Position numbers and translations under genes: made by a program | NCBI GenBank assembly: GCA_903937405.1 | Contig: CAIZZE010000031.1 | Coordinates: 1-32,442, forward strand | DNA from: an uncultured Alphaproteobacteria bacterium | GTDB taxonomy: Bacteria > Pseudomonadota > Alphaproteobacteria > Rickettsiales > UBA1997 | Length of the DNA: 32,442 nt | Direction: 5' to 3' | The notes under the pieces: generated by a model | What the model was told of the DNA's origin: nothing | Database searches by the model: none | The model's input: only the letters and a program-made list of their open reading frames with translations | Part shown: one piece after another, positions 1-8,519 of the stretch | How positions within the stretch are numbered: position 1 is the stretch's first letter | How the letters are laid out: each line of letters starts with the position of its first letter

Positions 1-29
1 CAGTCCAGGACAAGCCTGGCCTGCCAGGC
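1..29. repeat. 29-bp direct repeat, copy 1 (copy 2 at 113-141)
   Basis: The first 29 bases recur exactly at 113-141. Each copy contains two overlapping hairpins: CCAGG/CCTGG around ACAAG, and GCCTGG/CCAGGC around CCTG. Copy 2 is the tip of a larger palindrome (83-164). Copy 1 is followed by different sequence, so it looks like part of another, truncated or rearranged member of the same element. The GC-rich composition contrasts sharply with the AT-rich genes next to it. Confidence 0.8.
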
Positions 30-48
30 TTTTGACTTGTTGGTGAAA

Positions 49-83
49 GCCCGACGCCGCCCCACAAGGGGGCTATGCCGGGC
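49..83. repeat. GC-rich two-tier hairpin
   Basis: GCCCG at 49-53 pairs with CGGGC at 79-83, and GCCCC at 59-63 pairs with GGGGC at 69-73, leaving a 5-base apical loop and a mostly unpaired internal loop between. It lies between the two copies of the 29-bp repeat and belongs to the same palindrome-rich cluster. Function is unknown; the pairing is read directly from the sequence. Confidence 0.55.
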
Positions 84-164
84 AGTCTTCGCTCTAGCGA
101 TCTACGCTAGAACAGTCCAGGACAAGCCTGGCCTGCCAGGCGTAGCTCGCAAGAGCGAAGACTG
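83..164. repeat. 82-bp imperfect palindrome abutting tRNA-Leu 3' end
   Basis: CAGTCTTCGCTC at 83-94 pairs exactly with GAGCGAAGACTG at 153-164. Pairing continues inward to about 108/139 with two mismatches (96/151 and 101/146) and one G-T pair, giving an arm of about 26 bp. The remaining loop holds the CCAGG-ACAAG-CCTGG hairpin at 117-131. The right arm overlaps the encoded CCA end of the tRNA (163-165) by two bases. It could serve as the tRNA transcript's terminator or processing signal, or be a small mobile palindrome that settled against the tRNA; the sequence alone does not decide. Confidence 0.7.
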
Positions 165-249
165 GTGCGGTCGAGAAGATTTGAACTTCCACGGGTTTTA
201 CCCCACAACGACCTCAACGTTGCGCGTATACCAATTCCGCCACGACCGC
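163..249 (-). tRNA. tRNA-Leu (anticodon GAG), CCA encoded
   Basis: Read on the minus strand, the 7-bp acceptor stem GCGGTCG/CGACCGC closes the molecule, followed by discriminator A and an encoded CCA. The anticodon stem CAACG/CGTTG encloses loop TTGAGGT, so the anticodon is GAG (213-215), decoding CUC/CUU. The long variable arm (GGG...CCC) and the T loop TTCAAAT fit a class II leucine tRNA. Total length is 87 nt with CCA. It starts only 16 bp after the glutamate dehydrogenase stop codon on the same strand, so it may be read from a promoter inside that gene or co-transcribed and processed. Confidence 0.95.
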
Positions 250-265
250 ATAAACACTAGCACGA

Positions 266-3200
266 TTAGCTAACTAGTGGTTTTAACCTGTTTAATGCAA
301 CGATGAACATTGCCAAATCTGGATTTGGCTGGGCTTTTAAATCTGAGATGAAACTGTCGAAACGCTCAACTAAAAAATCAGCAGATTTAATCCAACTATC
401 CAAAGAATTATCTTCGCAAATTTTGTTATCGTCACAGCTAAAATCAACAATACGTTTCGCAATACGCATTTGGTAAGAATATAAATCTTCCAAAATGGTT
501 TTGCTCGAAAGTTTTTGCCAATAATTTTCTGGAGTTTGTTCGTTTAATCTACTGCGTAACCATTTTAACGAAAATCTGGTTCCAACTGCGAAATAGATTT
601 TAGCAATTGTTTTTAGATCAAAATTTGAAGCCGCAGAAATTTCGGCAATATCAAAAGCTGAAGCCACCGGATCCATAGCGGCAACTTTGCCGGCTAATTT
701 GCGGTTCACATTATTTAAATGATATTTCTCGATTTTTCTTTCAAATGATTCGCGTGATGCTTGCGCCAAAACTTGTGACAAAACTGCTGATAATTCATCA
801 GCAATTTTTCTAAAGCGCGTAACAATTGTAGAAAGGTTGCCTTTAGATTGGTTGCGCAACAACCACATTACAGATCTTTCAAGCAACTTATTTGGACTTA
901 AGAACATTTGCATTTGAATATGCGAAGCTATTTTGCCATCAAGATTTTCAATTTCTTCCCAAATTTCACGAAGCCTGAAAGAATCACAAGCGATGACGAA
1001 ACTTTTTACCACATCAACAATTCCAAAGCCGCTATCTTGGCACATTTGATTGATGAAAGTGATACCGATTCTATTAACGATGAAGTTGGTAATTTGAGTG
1101 GCGATAATTTCATTTCTTAATTGGTGATGAGCAATTTCATCAGCAAATTTTTCCTGCATTAATTTCGGGAAATAAGAAAATAATTCGCTCTCGAAATATT
1201 TATCCTTAACTAAATCTGACGCTAAAATGTGATTGTAAATATCCATTTTAGAATAGGCCAACATCACGCAAAGTTCTGGGCGAGTAAGGCCAATTTTATC
1301 ATTTTGTCTTTTATCAATTTCTTTTTTCGAAGGTAAAAATTCAATTTTACGATTTAAGAAACCTGTTTTTTCGAGCTTATCTAAAAACTGCGCTTGATCA
1401 TCAATTGCGGCAATTCCTTGTGAATAAGCGATTGAAATAGCTTGAGTTTGCAAGCGATTGTCGCTTAACACCAAGTGCGAAACTTCGTCGGTCATTGATT
1501 CAAGAATTTTATTTCTTTCTTCAAGAGTGACTTTTTTGCTACGGAGAGCCGAAGTTAAAGCAATTTTAATATTTACTTCATGATCTGAACAATCAACGCC
1601 CGCCGAATTATCCATTGCGTCAGTGTTAATTCTTCCTCCAGTCAAAGCATATTCAATACGACCTCTTTGTGTAAAACCAAGATTTCCGCCCTCACCTATA
1701 ACTTTGCAACGAAGTTCATTACCATTGATGCGAAGTGAATCGTTTGCACGATCACCAACTTCTTGGTTAACTTCATCATTTGCTTTAACGTAAGTTCCAA
1801 TTCCACCGTTCCAAAGAAGATCAACCGGCGCTTTTAAAATCGCCTGAATTAAATCATTTGGAGATAATTCATCTTCTTCAATTGCCAAAATAGCCTTGAT
1901 TTCAGGTGTGATTTGAATGGTTTTTGCACTTCTTTCAAAAATGCCGCCACCTTTAGAAATTAAAGATTTATCATAATCAGTCCAGCTTGAGCGTGGAAGG
2001 TTAAACATACGAGTGCGCTCTTTGAATGAAGCTGCAACATCAGGATTTGGATCAAAGAAAATATGCAAATGGTTAAATGCTGCAACGAGCTTGATATGCT
2101 CGGAAAGCAATATGCCATTTCCAAAAACGTCGCCTGCTAAATCGCCAATTCCAACGCAAGTGAAATCTTGGGTTTGAGTGTCGATGCCCATTTCGCGGAA
2201 ATGACGCATAACTGAAATCCAGCCGCCTTTAGCGGTGATTCCCATTTTTTTATGATCATAACCAACTGAACCGCCGGATGCAAAAGCGTCTCCAAGCCAA
2301 AAATTATATTCTGCAGAAATACCATTAGCGATGTCGGAGAAAGTTGCAGTTCCTTTATCTGCTGCAACTACGAGATATGGATCTTGCGCATCATGCATTA
2401 TAACATTTCGCGGATGTTCAATTTTATTATTTACAACATTGTCGGTTATGTCCAACAAACCGCGAAGGAAGTTTTGATAGCATTCAACTCCTTCTTTTTG
2501 AAGTTCATCGCGCGTGAAAGCACTAGTATCGAGCTTCAAGACAAAACCACCTTTTGATCCAACTGGAACGATTACGGCATTTTTAGTCATTTGCGCTTTC
2601 ATCAAGCCTAAAACTTCAGTTCTGAAATCTTCTTGACGATCAGACCAGCGAAGCCCGCCACGCGCAACTTTACCGCCCCTCAAGTGAATTGCTTCAAACC
2701 TAGTTGAGTAAACAAAAATTTCAGCGTGTGGAAGTGGAAGTGGAAGTTCAGGAACTTTTTTGCAATCAAATTTGAAGGAAACATAACCTTTAAATCCGCC
2801 ATGTTTCAATGATTGATAATAGTTGGTGCGCAGTGTTGCTTCAATTACACCAAGCAATCTTCTGATAACTGAATCGTCAGTTACATCTTTTACTTTATTT
2901 AAACCTTCGCGGATTTGAGCAACAATTTTTTCAGATTTTTTATTTCTTTCAGCAATTGTAATTTTTAAGAACGGATCAAATTTTGTTTCGAATAATTCAA
3001 CCAATAATTTGGTGATTGCAGAATATCTAACCAAAACATCCGCAACGTAAGTTTGGCTGAAGCGAAATCCTATTTGGTAAAGATATTTGCTATATGCGTT
3101 AAGCATGTAAACCTGTTTCCAATGTAAGTCAGCAGTAACAACAAGACGGTTTAAAAAGCCAACTTGCATCATATCTTGCCAGATTAATGAAACGGTTTTT

Positions 3201-5101
3201 TCAAAATTTAATTTAGTTTTTTCTGAAAATAAGTGGCCTTGTTTGCTTAAGTTTAAATGGAAATAGTGAATCCAGACTTTGCGTTTGCTTCTGATTTTTT
3301 CATCTTCTTCCGCAGTTATAATGTAAGTATGTTCTTGAATTACGTTAAAGCCGAAACTTTCTAAAATCGGCATTATTGAAGAAAGAATTAATTCTTTTTC
3401 TGGGCTAAAGATTTTAAGTTCAGTTACATCTTCAGGAAGTAAATCGGAAGATTTGTAAAGATTAAATAAAACTGAATTTTTTTGCAGACATTCTTCAATA
3501 CGCGAAATATCAATCGCGGCGCGCTTAGAATCAAAACGGTTGATGTAACTTACTGAGAAAGCATTTTTATATTTAGCATAAAGTGAAACACGAACTTCAT
3601 CATCAAATTTGGCTTTGATTGATTCAAGCAAATCATCACTCCAAACTTTAGTCATTTTGGTGATTTGGCGCTCGATATCATTTTCATCAACAGTTGGAAT
3701 TCCTTTATTGGTGCGAACAATTACGTGAAAACGAATTAGGTTTGAATCAGTGATTTGCACAAAAGAATCTGCAACTTCGCCATTATAAACTTGTGCCAGA
3801 TAATCTTTAATTTTATCGCGCAATTCAGAGTTGCTGCGGTCACGCGGAGTGAAAATCAAGCAGCTAACGAAACGATTAAATTTATCTTTGCGACCAAAAA
3901 AACGAACTTGTGAACGGCCGCAAATTGCTACAATTCCGGTAGCATTTTTAAGTAAATCTTCTGAGCTAATTTGGAATAATTCGTCACGCGGATAAGATTG
4001 TAGAGTTGAAACTAAATCTTTGTAATTATGGCTGGCTTTAATGTAGCCAGAATCTGTAATAACTTTATTGATTTTACCACGAATAAGTGGAATTGAAGCT
4101 GTGCTGGCGTGATATGAAGAAGTAGCAAATAAACCGATAAAACGGAATTCACCAATTACCTTTCCTTCAGCAGAAATTTTTTGAACACGGATTCTTTCTG
4201 CATTTGCAACTCTGTGAATTCTAGAGCGATAACGCGATTTTAAAACTTCGATTACATAAGGATTTGCAACTGAATCACTAACTTCTTCAAAAGAAGTATT
4301 AATAACTTCTGGTACAAATTCTTCATTTTCAGATCTAAAAATTCCAAAGCCGGAATTTTTAGCTTCTTCCAAAGCATATTCACTTTTTTTAACTTCGCGA
4401 ACATCAAATTCTTTAGCACCAAGAAGGATAAAGTTTCCGCTGGCAATCCAGTTTAAAAATTCTTTAATTTCATCAGTTTCTTTATTGATTTTTTTCGCAT
4501 TATCAATTTGATCCGCAGCTTTATTAACAAGCTCAATCATTGGCTGCCAATCTTTTACAACCAAGGCAACATTTATCAAAATTTTGCTGATATTTTCTTG
4601 CAACATTTTGATATCTGATTCCGCAGTAAGCTTATCTAAATGCAGCTGAATTATGGATTCTTGATGAGCAGTTTTAGAAGTAGAAATTTCTTCTAACTTT
4701 CCACTTTTATCACGGATTGAAGAATAAATCGGATGAATAATATTTTTAACACGAACGCCGTATTTATCTAAATAGGCAACAGTTGAATCAACCAAAAAAG
4801 GCATATCATCATTAACGATATCCAAAAAAGTATAAGCTGATTCAAAGCCATTTTTCTCAATCGTCGGATTGCAAATTCTAACCTTAAATTCACCCGGTTT
4901 TTTATTTACATAAAAATCAAAACTCAAAAGAGCCGCGTTGTATAGCTCTTCGATTGAGTAATTTAGAAAATCGTGCGAAGTGCTTACGGAAAAAAAGTTT
5001 TTTACAAAAGTTGTAAAATCTTTTCCGTCAAAACCGACAAATTGTTTTTTCTTTTGAGAAAAGTCGATTACTTGCGCGATTAAATCCTGCATTTTTTGCA
5101 T
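266..5101 (-). CDS. gdhB: NAD-specific glutamate dehydrogenase, large (180-kDa class)
   Basis: This 1611-residue protein belongs to the large NAD-dependent glutamate dehydrogenases, which oxidatively deaminate glutamate to 2-oxoglutarate and ammonium and feed amino-acid carbon into the TCA cycle. The length is normal for the class. A long N-terminal region (about 1-700, regulatory/ACT-like in the family) precedes the catalytic core. The core contains PVGSKGGF with the conserved Lys at residue 850, the HDAQDPYLVVAADKGT block near 900-920, GIGDLAGDVFGNG, and GRINTDAMDNSAGVDCSDHE near 1150. The C-terminal helical region is complete. The ATG at 5101 has no Shine-Dalgarno sequence. It lies 21 bp downstream of infC and may be co-transcribed with it. 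The symbol gdhB follows Pseudomonas usage; Caulobacter uses gdhZ. Confidence 0.97.
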   Translation of the reverse strand: MQKMQDLIAQVIDFSQKKKQFVGFDGKDFTTFVKNFFSVSTSHDFLNYSIEELYNAALLSFDFYVNKKPGEFKVRICNPTIEKNGFESAYTFLDIVNDDMPFLVDSTVAYLDKYGVRVKNIIHPIYSSIRDKSGKLEEISTSKTAHQESIIQLHLDKLTAESDIKMLQENISKILINVALVVKDWQPMIELVNKAADQIDNAKKINKETDEIKEFLNWIASGNFILLGAKEFDVREVKKSEYALEEAKNSGFGIFRSENEEFVPEVINTSFEEVSDSVANPYVIEVLKSRYRSRIHRVANAERIRVQKISAEGKVIGEFRFIGLFATSSYHASTASIPLIRGKINKVITDSGYIKASHNYKDLVSTLQSYPRDELFQISSEDLLKNATGIVAICGRSQVRFFGRKDKFNRFVSCLIFTPRDRSNSELRDKIKDYLAQVYNGEVADSFVQITDSNLIRFHVIVRTNKGIPTVDENDIERQITKMTKVWSDDLLESIKAKFDDEVRVSLYAKYKNAFSVSYINRFDSKRAAIDISRIEECLQKNSVLFNLYKSSDLLPEDVTELKIFSPEKELILSSIMPILESFGFNVIQEHTYIITAEEDEKIRSKRKVWIHYFHLNLSKQGHLFSEKTKLNFEKTVSLIWQDMMQVGFLNRLVVTADLHWKQVYMLNAYSKYLYQIGFRFSQTYVADVLVRYSAITKLLVELFETKFDPFLKITIAERNKKSEKIVAQIREGLNKVKDVTDDSVIRRLLGVIEATLRTNYYQSLKHGGFKGYVSFKFDCKKVPELPLPLPHAEIFVYSTRFEAIHLRGGKVARGGLRWSDRQEDFRTEVLGLMKAQMTKNAVIVPVGSKGGFVLKLDTSAFTRDELQKEGVECYQNFLRGLLDITDNVVNNKIEHPRNVIMHDAQDPYLVVAADKGTATFSDIANGISAEYNFWLGDAFASGGSVGYDHKKMGITAKGGWISVMRHFREMGIDTQTQDFTCVGIGDLAGDVFGNGILLSEHIKLVAAFNHLHIFFDPNPDVAASFKERTRMFNLPRSSWTDYDKSLISKGGGIFERSAKTIQITPEIKAILAIEEDELSPNDLIQAILKAPVDLLWNGGIGTYVKANDEVNQEVGDRANDSLRINGNELRCKVIGEGGNLGFTQRGRIEYALTGGRINTDAMDNSAGVDCSDHEVNIKIALTSALRSKKVTLEERNKILESMTDEVSHLVLSDNRLQTQAISIAYSQGIAAIDDQAQFLDKLEKTGFLNRKIEFLPSKKEIDKRQNDKIGLTRPELCVMLAYSKMDIYNHILASDLVKDKYFESELFSYFPKLMQEKFADEIAHHQLRNEIIATQITNFIVNRIGITFINQMCQDSGFGIVDVVKSFVIACDSFRLREIWEEIENLDGKIASHIQMQMFLSPNKLLERSVMWLLRNQSKGNLSTIVTRFRKIADELSAVLSQVLAQASRESFERKIEKYHLNNVNRKLAGKVAAMDPVASAFDIAEISAASNFDLKTIAKIYFAVGTRFSLKWLRSRLNEQTPENYWQKLSSKTILEDLYSYQMRIAKRIVDFSCDDNKICEDNSLDSWIKSADFLVERFDSFISDLKAQPNPDLAMFIVALNRLKPLVS

Positions 5102-5122
5102 AACGTATTTGAAAATTATTTA

Positions 5123-5662
5123 TTACTTTTTGATAAGTGTTACGACCATCTGCATCCCTTCCAGTCTAGGATTGATCTCAGGTTTGGCAAACTCTTCAGT
5201 ATCTTTTAAAATATCGACCATCATTTTTTCAGCTAAATCACGGTGAGTAATTTCACGGCCTTTCATTCTGATACTGACTTTTACTTTATTTCCCTTCTCA
5301 ACAAACTCGATAGTATGTCTGATTTTCGTGTCAAAATCGGCTTTTCCGATATTGATCGTCATTTTTACTTCCTTCACCTCAACTACTTTTTGTCTTTTTT
5401 TAGCATCTGCAGCTTTCTTCTGAATTTCATATTTCATCTTGCCGAAATTGGCAATTTTACAAACTGGTGGCGCCGCATTTGGCGAGACTTCGATTAGGTC
5501 TAACTCTGCTTCCTGAGCCATTCTAATCCCTTCAGCCACTGTTGTGACTCCGATCATATTTCCGTCTTGATCGATGAGCCTGATTTCTTTGGCTCTAATT
5601 TGATCATTAATTTTAAAAGGATTGTTTGAGCTATTTTGCTGCTGCGGTTTTACTGGAATCAC
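5123..5662 (-). CDS. infC: Translation initiation factor IF-3 (non-ATG start)
   Basis: IF-3 binds the 30S subunit, blocks premature 50S joining and checks start-codon pairing. The N-terminal domain begins at KINDQIRAKEIRLID and includes IEVSPNAAPPVCKIANFGK. A Lys-rich linker (KKAADAKKRQK) leads into the C-terminal domain, ending RLEGMQMVVTLIKK. The reading frame is open back to a TTG at 5740 that overlaps the yraN stop, but that adds 26 residues unlike IF-3. Family length (about 180 residues) favours the GTG at 5662 (179 residues) or the ATT directly after it at 5659; no ATG is available. An ATT start would match the rare AUU start used in E. coli infC for autoregulation. The usual rpmI-rplT partners do not follow; gdhB does. 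Confidence 0.93.
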   Translation of the reverse strand: MIPVKPQQQNSSNNPFKINDQIRAKEIRLIDQDGNMIGVTTVAEGIRMAQEAELDLIEVSPNAAPPVCKIANFGKMKYEIQKKAADAKKRQKVVEVKEVKMTINIGKADFDTKIRHTIEFVEKGNKVKVSIRMKGREITHRDLAEKMMVDILKDTEEFAKPEINPRLEGMQMVVTLIKK

Positions 5663-5736
5663 GAGGTTTTTTTTGATTATTAAAAAAAAGAGAAATTGAA
5701 AAGAATTTCTATAAACTAAAAGCGCTCCACTAAATT

Positions 5737-6087
5737 TCAACTTATGAAATTGGAATAATGCTTGGGGAATAAAAATCTATTAATTTCAATGAAATCAAAG
5801 CGGATATCATAATTTTGAAAATGGGGATTTTGTGAGATAAAAAACTGCGCCGATTTTTTGATGCGATCAATCTGCTTGGGACGCAAAACCTCTTCGCTAA
5901 TAATTTTTGAATTGCGCGCTTTCACCTCAATTAAAACGATAAGGCGCGATTTTTTGGCGATAATATCAATTTCACCAAAATGCGATCTGTAGCGCCATTT
6001 CAAGATTTTGTAACCTTTTAAGCGTAAAAATAATATCGAAATTCTTTCGGCGAGAATTCCGAATTGATGGGTTTGTTTTTTGGTCAT
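5737..6087 (-). CDS. yraN: YraN/UPF0102 family protein
   Basis: A 116-residue protein of the UPF0102 family, small proteins with a restriction-endonuclease-like fold whose cellular role is not settled. The family core is clear: an N-terminal GILAE...LFLRLKGYKILKWRYR, then GEIDIIA and IEVKAR, the acidic/Lys residues that form the nuclease-like site. Length is typical. Its TGA stop overlaps the most upstream possible infC start (TTG at 5740), so the two are probably on one transcript. In E. coli yraN sits next to rsmI and lpoA; all three are neighbours here too, separated from rsmI by a palindromic repeat. Confidence 0.9.
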   Translation of the reverse strand: MTKKQTHQFGILAERISILFLRLKGYKILKWRYRSHFGEIDIIAKKSRLIVLIEVKARNSKIISEEVLRPKQIDRIKKSAQFFISQNPHFQNYDIRFDFIEINRFLFPKHYSNFIS

Positions 6088-6140
6088 TAATTTTTTTTGG
6101 ATTGCCTGATTAATTAGTTAATGCATTAAATTTATAGATA

Positions 6141-6206
6141 GATCCTGAAACAAGTTCAGGATGACAACCTTGGAAGAGCCTGTCATCCTGAACTTGTTTC
6201 AGGATC
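6141..6206. repeat. 26-bp perfect inverted repeat made of two hairpin units
   Basis: Bases 6141-6166 and 6181-6206 are exact reverse complements separated by 14 bp. Each arm is also a hairpin by itself (CCTGAA/TTCAGG around ACAAG or CTTGT), so two copies of one short palindromic unit face each other. The same 22-bp core recurs at 8486-8507. It lies between rsmI and yraN, both on the minus strand. It could fold into one long stem or two small ones in RNA. It behaves as an interspersed palindromic element rather than a gene-specific signal. Confidence 0.9.
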
Positions 6207-6254
6207 CATCCGATCTCATCATCACGGGAAAAATAACTAGTGAAATAGACGCTC

Positions 6255-7133
6255 CTATTTCTTGCTACTTACTTCAAGCGCCAATTTATAAATTTCTTTC
6301 TTATTCATTGAATAAATTTCAGCCAGATTTTGTGACAAATCTTTTAAGCTGTGTCCTAAAAAAATCGCATTGGAAATTTCTTTTTTTAATTCTTCTTCGC
6401 TAAAAATTTTTTCATTTTTATCAGCTTTTTCAACCACAACCACAAACTCGCCGCGCAATTTTCCAGAATTTTCATCAAAAAATTTAATCACGTTTTCCAA
6501 CTCATTCGTTACAATTTCTTCATGCATTTTTGAAATCTCGCGCGCCGCACAAACATTGCGATTTCCTAAAGTTTTAAAAACTAAATCAAGAGTTTCTTTA
6601 ACGCGATTTGCCGATTCAAAAAACACAAATGTAAAATTTCTCGGCAATGATTTTAAAAGTTTTTCTTTTTGAACTTTGGAAGTTGGTAAAAATCCGATAA
6701 ATAAAAAATTATCGCAAGCAAGTCCGGAAGCACAAAGCGCCGCAGTCACACTTGATGCGCCGGGAAGCGGAATTATTTTTTGATTAAATTGGCGTAAAAA
6801 ATTTATTAATTTATAACCCGGATCAGAAATTAGCGGCGTTCCGGCATCTGAAAGCAAAGCCAGCGATTTTCCTGAAAGCATTAAATCGAGAATTTTTTTG
6901 CGAGTTTTTTCATCGCAATGATCATTGTAAGTAAGAAATTTTGCTTCTTTTAATTTATAAGCGGCAAATAATTTTACCGAAACGCGAGTATCTTCACAAA
7001 TCACAAAATCAACATTATCCAAAACCTGCAAAGCCCGCAGCGTAATATCCGCCAAATTACCAATTGGCGTTGCTACAACATAAAGTGCATTTTCAAGTTT
7101 TATTTCTTGAGTTTTTAGAGAAAAATCCTGCAT
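6255..7133 (-). CDS. rsmI: 16S rRNA C1402 2'-O-methyltransferase RsmI
   Basis: RsmI methylates the ribose of C1402 in the decoding centre of 16S rRNA using S-adenosylmethionine; it belongs to the tetrapyrrole-methylase fold family. Diagnostic blocks are LYVVATPIGNLADITLRAL near the start, VICEDTRVSVKL, YNDHCDEK, LLSDAGTPLISDPGYKL and PLPGASSVTAALCASGL. The ATG at 7133 gives 292 residues, close to the E. coli protein (286). The frame extends upstream to a TTG at 7166, adding 11 residues with no family likeness. It is divergent from lpoA, with only about 50 bp between starts, so promoters overlap or lie inside the genes. Confidence 0.95.
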   Translation of the reverse strand: MQDFSLKTQEIKLENALYVVATPIGNLADITLRALQVLDNVDFVICEDTRVSVKLFAAYKLKEAKFLTYNDHCDEKTRKKILDLMLSGKSLALLSDAGTPLISDPGYKLINFLRQFNQKIIPLPGASSVTAALCASGLACDNFLFIGFLPTSKVQKEKLLKSLPRNFTFVFFESANRVKETLDLVFKTLGNRNVCAAREISKMHEEIVTNELENVIKFFDENSGKLRGEFVVVVEKADKNEKIFSEEELKKEISNAIFLGHSLKDLSQNLAEIYSMNKKEIYKLALEVSSKK

Positions 7134-7182
7134 ATTGCTTAAATATTGAAATTCACGAGTTAACAATTTTCTTTTCGTAATT

Positions 7183-8460
7183 ATGAAAAAACTTTCCCTG
7201 CTTTTAGTGCTTTTCCTTTTTAGCTGTCAATCAATTAGCAAAAAGATTGAATTGCCGCAAATTTTAAGACCAACCAAAGAACCTACCATTGTTGAAACGC
7301 ATCAGCAATTTGAATCTCGCGATTTAGCTGTTGAACAAGCACAATTAAAAAAAGTTCAAGTAGCATTATTTTTACCATTTTCAGGAAAGAATAAAGAATT
7401 AGGCTGGAGCTTGTTTAACGCTGCAACTTTGTCATTATTTGACAATGATCCAAATCATAATATTGAGTTGATTTTGATTGATTCCAAAGAAACGCCACAA
7501 GAAGCTGCCAAAGCTTTTAAAGAAGTTATTGATCGTAAAATTAAAATTGTTATCGGGCCAATTTTCAGTACTTCGGTTGAGGCAATTGAAAAAGATGCTA
7601 AAGCCAATCAAATCACTGTAATTTCACTTTCTAACAATCAACAATTAATGGGTAAAATTAACAATGAAGGCGGAGTTTTTATCGCTGGAATGTTGCCTGA
7701 AGCTCAGATCGATAAAATTGTGAATTATAGTTTGCAAAAATCTAAATTCAGTTTTGCGATCATCGCACCAAATAACCAATACGGACAAACCATGAATGGC
7801 CTGTTCAAAAAAATGGTAAAAAACCGTGATGGCGATTTTATTACTTCCGAATTTTATGATCCAAGCGGCAAAGATTTGGATCGCGCTGTTAACCGAGTGA
7901 TTAATTCATTTTCGATTTCACCGCATTTAAAAAATAAAAAAGATGCCGTTATTACTGAGGCAGATCGCACTTATCCAAAAGTTATAATTATTCCCGAATC
8001 AGGAAAAACTTTATCCAAAATTGTCGCGTCAATTAAACAGCAAAATAAAGATGAAAGAGAATTTCAGATTGTCGGAACTAGCCAATGGGATGATGTTTCA
8101 ACATTAAATGATTTTAACCTTGTTGGCGCATGGTTTCCGGCTCCAGAAAATGAAAAATTCCGCAATTTTGAAAAAGCTTATTACCAAACTTACAATAAAT
8201 TCCCGCCAAGAATTTCTTCGATTATTTATGATTCAGTTTCGGTTGTAGCAGAATTATCAGACCGCAAAAAAGGCGAAGCGCCTATGGTTGCTGATTTTAC
8301 AAACTACAGCAAATCTTCAAAAAATGGTTTTGATGGAATTGATGGTTTATTTAGATATTTGCCGAATGGCTTGGTGCAAAGGAATTTGGCGGTTTTAAAA
8401 GTTGGAAATGGGCGTTTTGAAACTATCGAAAAACCGGTTGAACAGTTTTTGAAATATTAG
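7183..8460 (+). CDS. lpoA: LpoA-like penicillin-binding protein activator, lipoprotein
   Basis: This 425-residue protein starts with a lipoprotein signal peptide ending in the lipobox LFSC (Cys15), so it should be lipid-anchored in the envelope. The body is a periplasmic ligand-binding fold of the leucine-binding type: KVQVALFLPFSGKNKELGWSLFNAATLSLFD, then VIGPIFSTSVEAI and FAIIAPNNQYGQTM. Alphaproteobacterial proteins of this shape are annotated as penicillin-binding protein activators related to the C-terminal domain of E. coli LpoA, which stimulates PBP1A. The N-terminal TPR domain of E. coli LpoA is absent. The neighbourhood (rsmI, yraN) matches E. coli, and a PBP1A gene lies at 17594. 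Activation of that PBP1A is inference; a plain solute-binding role is the alternative. Confidence 0.8.
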   Translation: MKKLSLLLVLFLFSCQSISKKIELPQILRPTKEPTIVETHQQFESRDLAVEQAQLKKVQVALFLPFSGKNKELGWSLFNAATLSLFDNDPNHNIELILIDSKETPQEAAKAFKEVIDRKIKIVIGPIFSTSVEAIEKDAKANQITVISLSNNQQLMGKINNEGGVFIAGMLPEAQIDKIVNYSLQKSKFSFAIIAPNNQYGQTMNGLFKKMVKNRDGDFITSEFYDPSGKDLDRAVNRVINSFSISPHLKNKKDAVITEADRTYPKVIIIPESGKTLSKIVASIKQQNKDEREFQIVGTSQWDDVSTLNDFNLVGAWFPAPENEKFRNFEKAYYQTYNKFPPRISSIIYDSVSVVAELSDRKKGEAPMVADFTNYSKSSKNGFDGIDGLFRYLPNGLVQRNLAVLKVGNGRFETIEKPVEQFLKY

Positions 8461-8483
8461 AATTAACAACTTTTGATAGATCT

Positions 8484-8510
8484 TAGATCCTGAAACAAGT
8501 TCAGGATCTA
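8484..8510. terminator. Palindromic repeat unit between convergent lpoA and tsaD
   Basis: TAGATCCTGAA at 8484-8494 pairs with TTCAGGATCTA at 8500-8510 around a 5-base loop. It is a third copy of the palindrome found twice at 6141-6206. It lies between the converging ends of lpoA (8460) and tsaD (8520), with short T-rich sequence on the plus-strand 3' side and A-rich sequence on the other, so a weak bidirectional terminator role is plausible. The repeat nature is certain; the terminator role is inferred. Confidence 0.65.
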
Positions 8511-8519
8511 TTTCAATTT

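Noticed and set aside
1-141. CRISPR array suggested by the 29-bp repeats at 1-29 and 113-141
   Set aside because: Only two copies, an 83-bp structured spacer, and no cas genes; the repeats are parts of palindromic elements.
37-273. 78-codon plus-strand open frame across the repeat cluster and tRNA-Leu
   Set aside because: It is made of palindromic repeat DNA and runs antisense through the tRNA gene; there is no protein-family signal.
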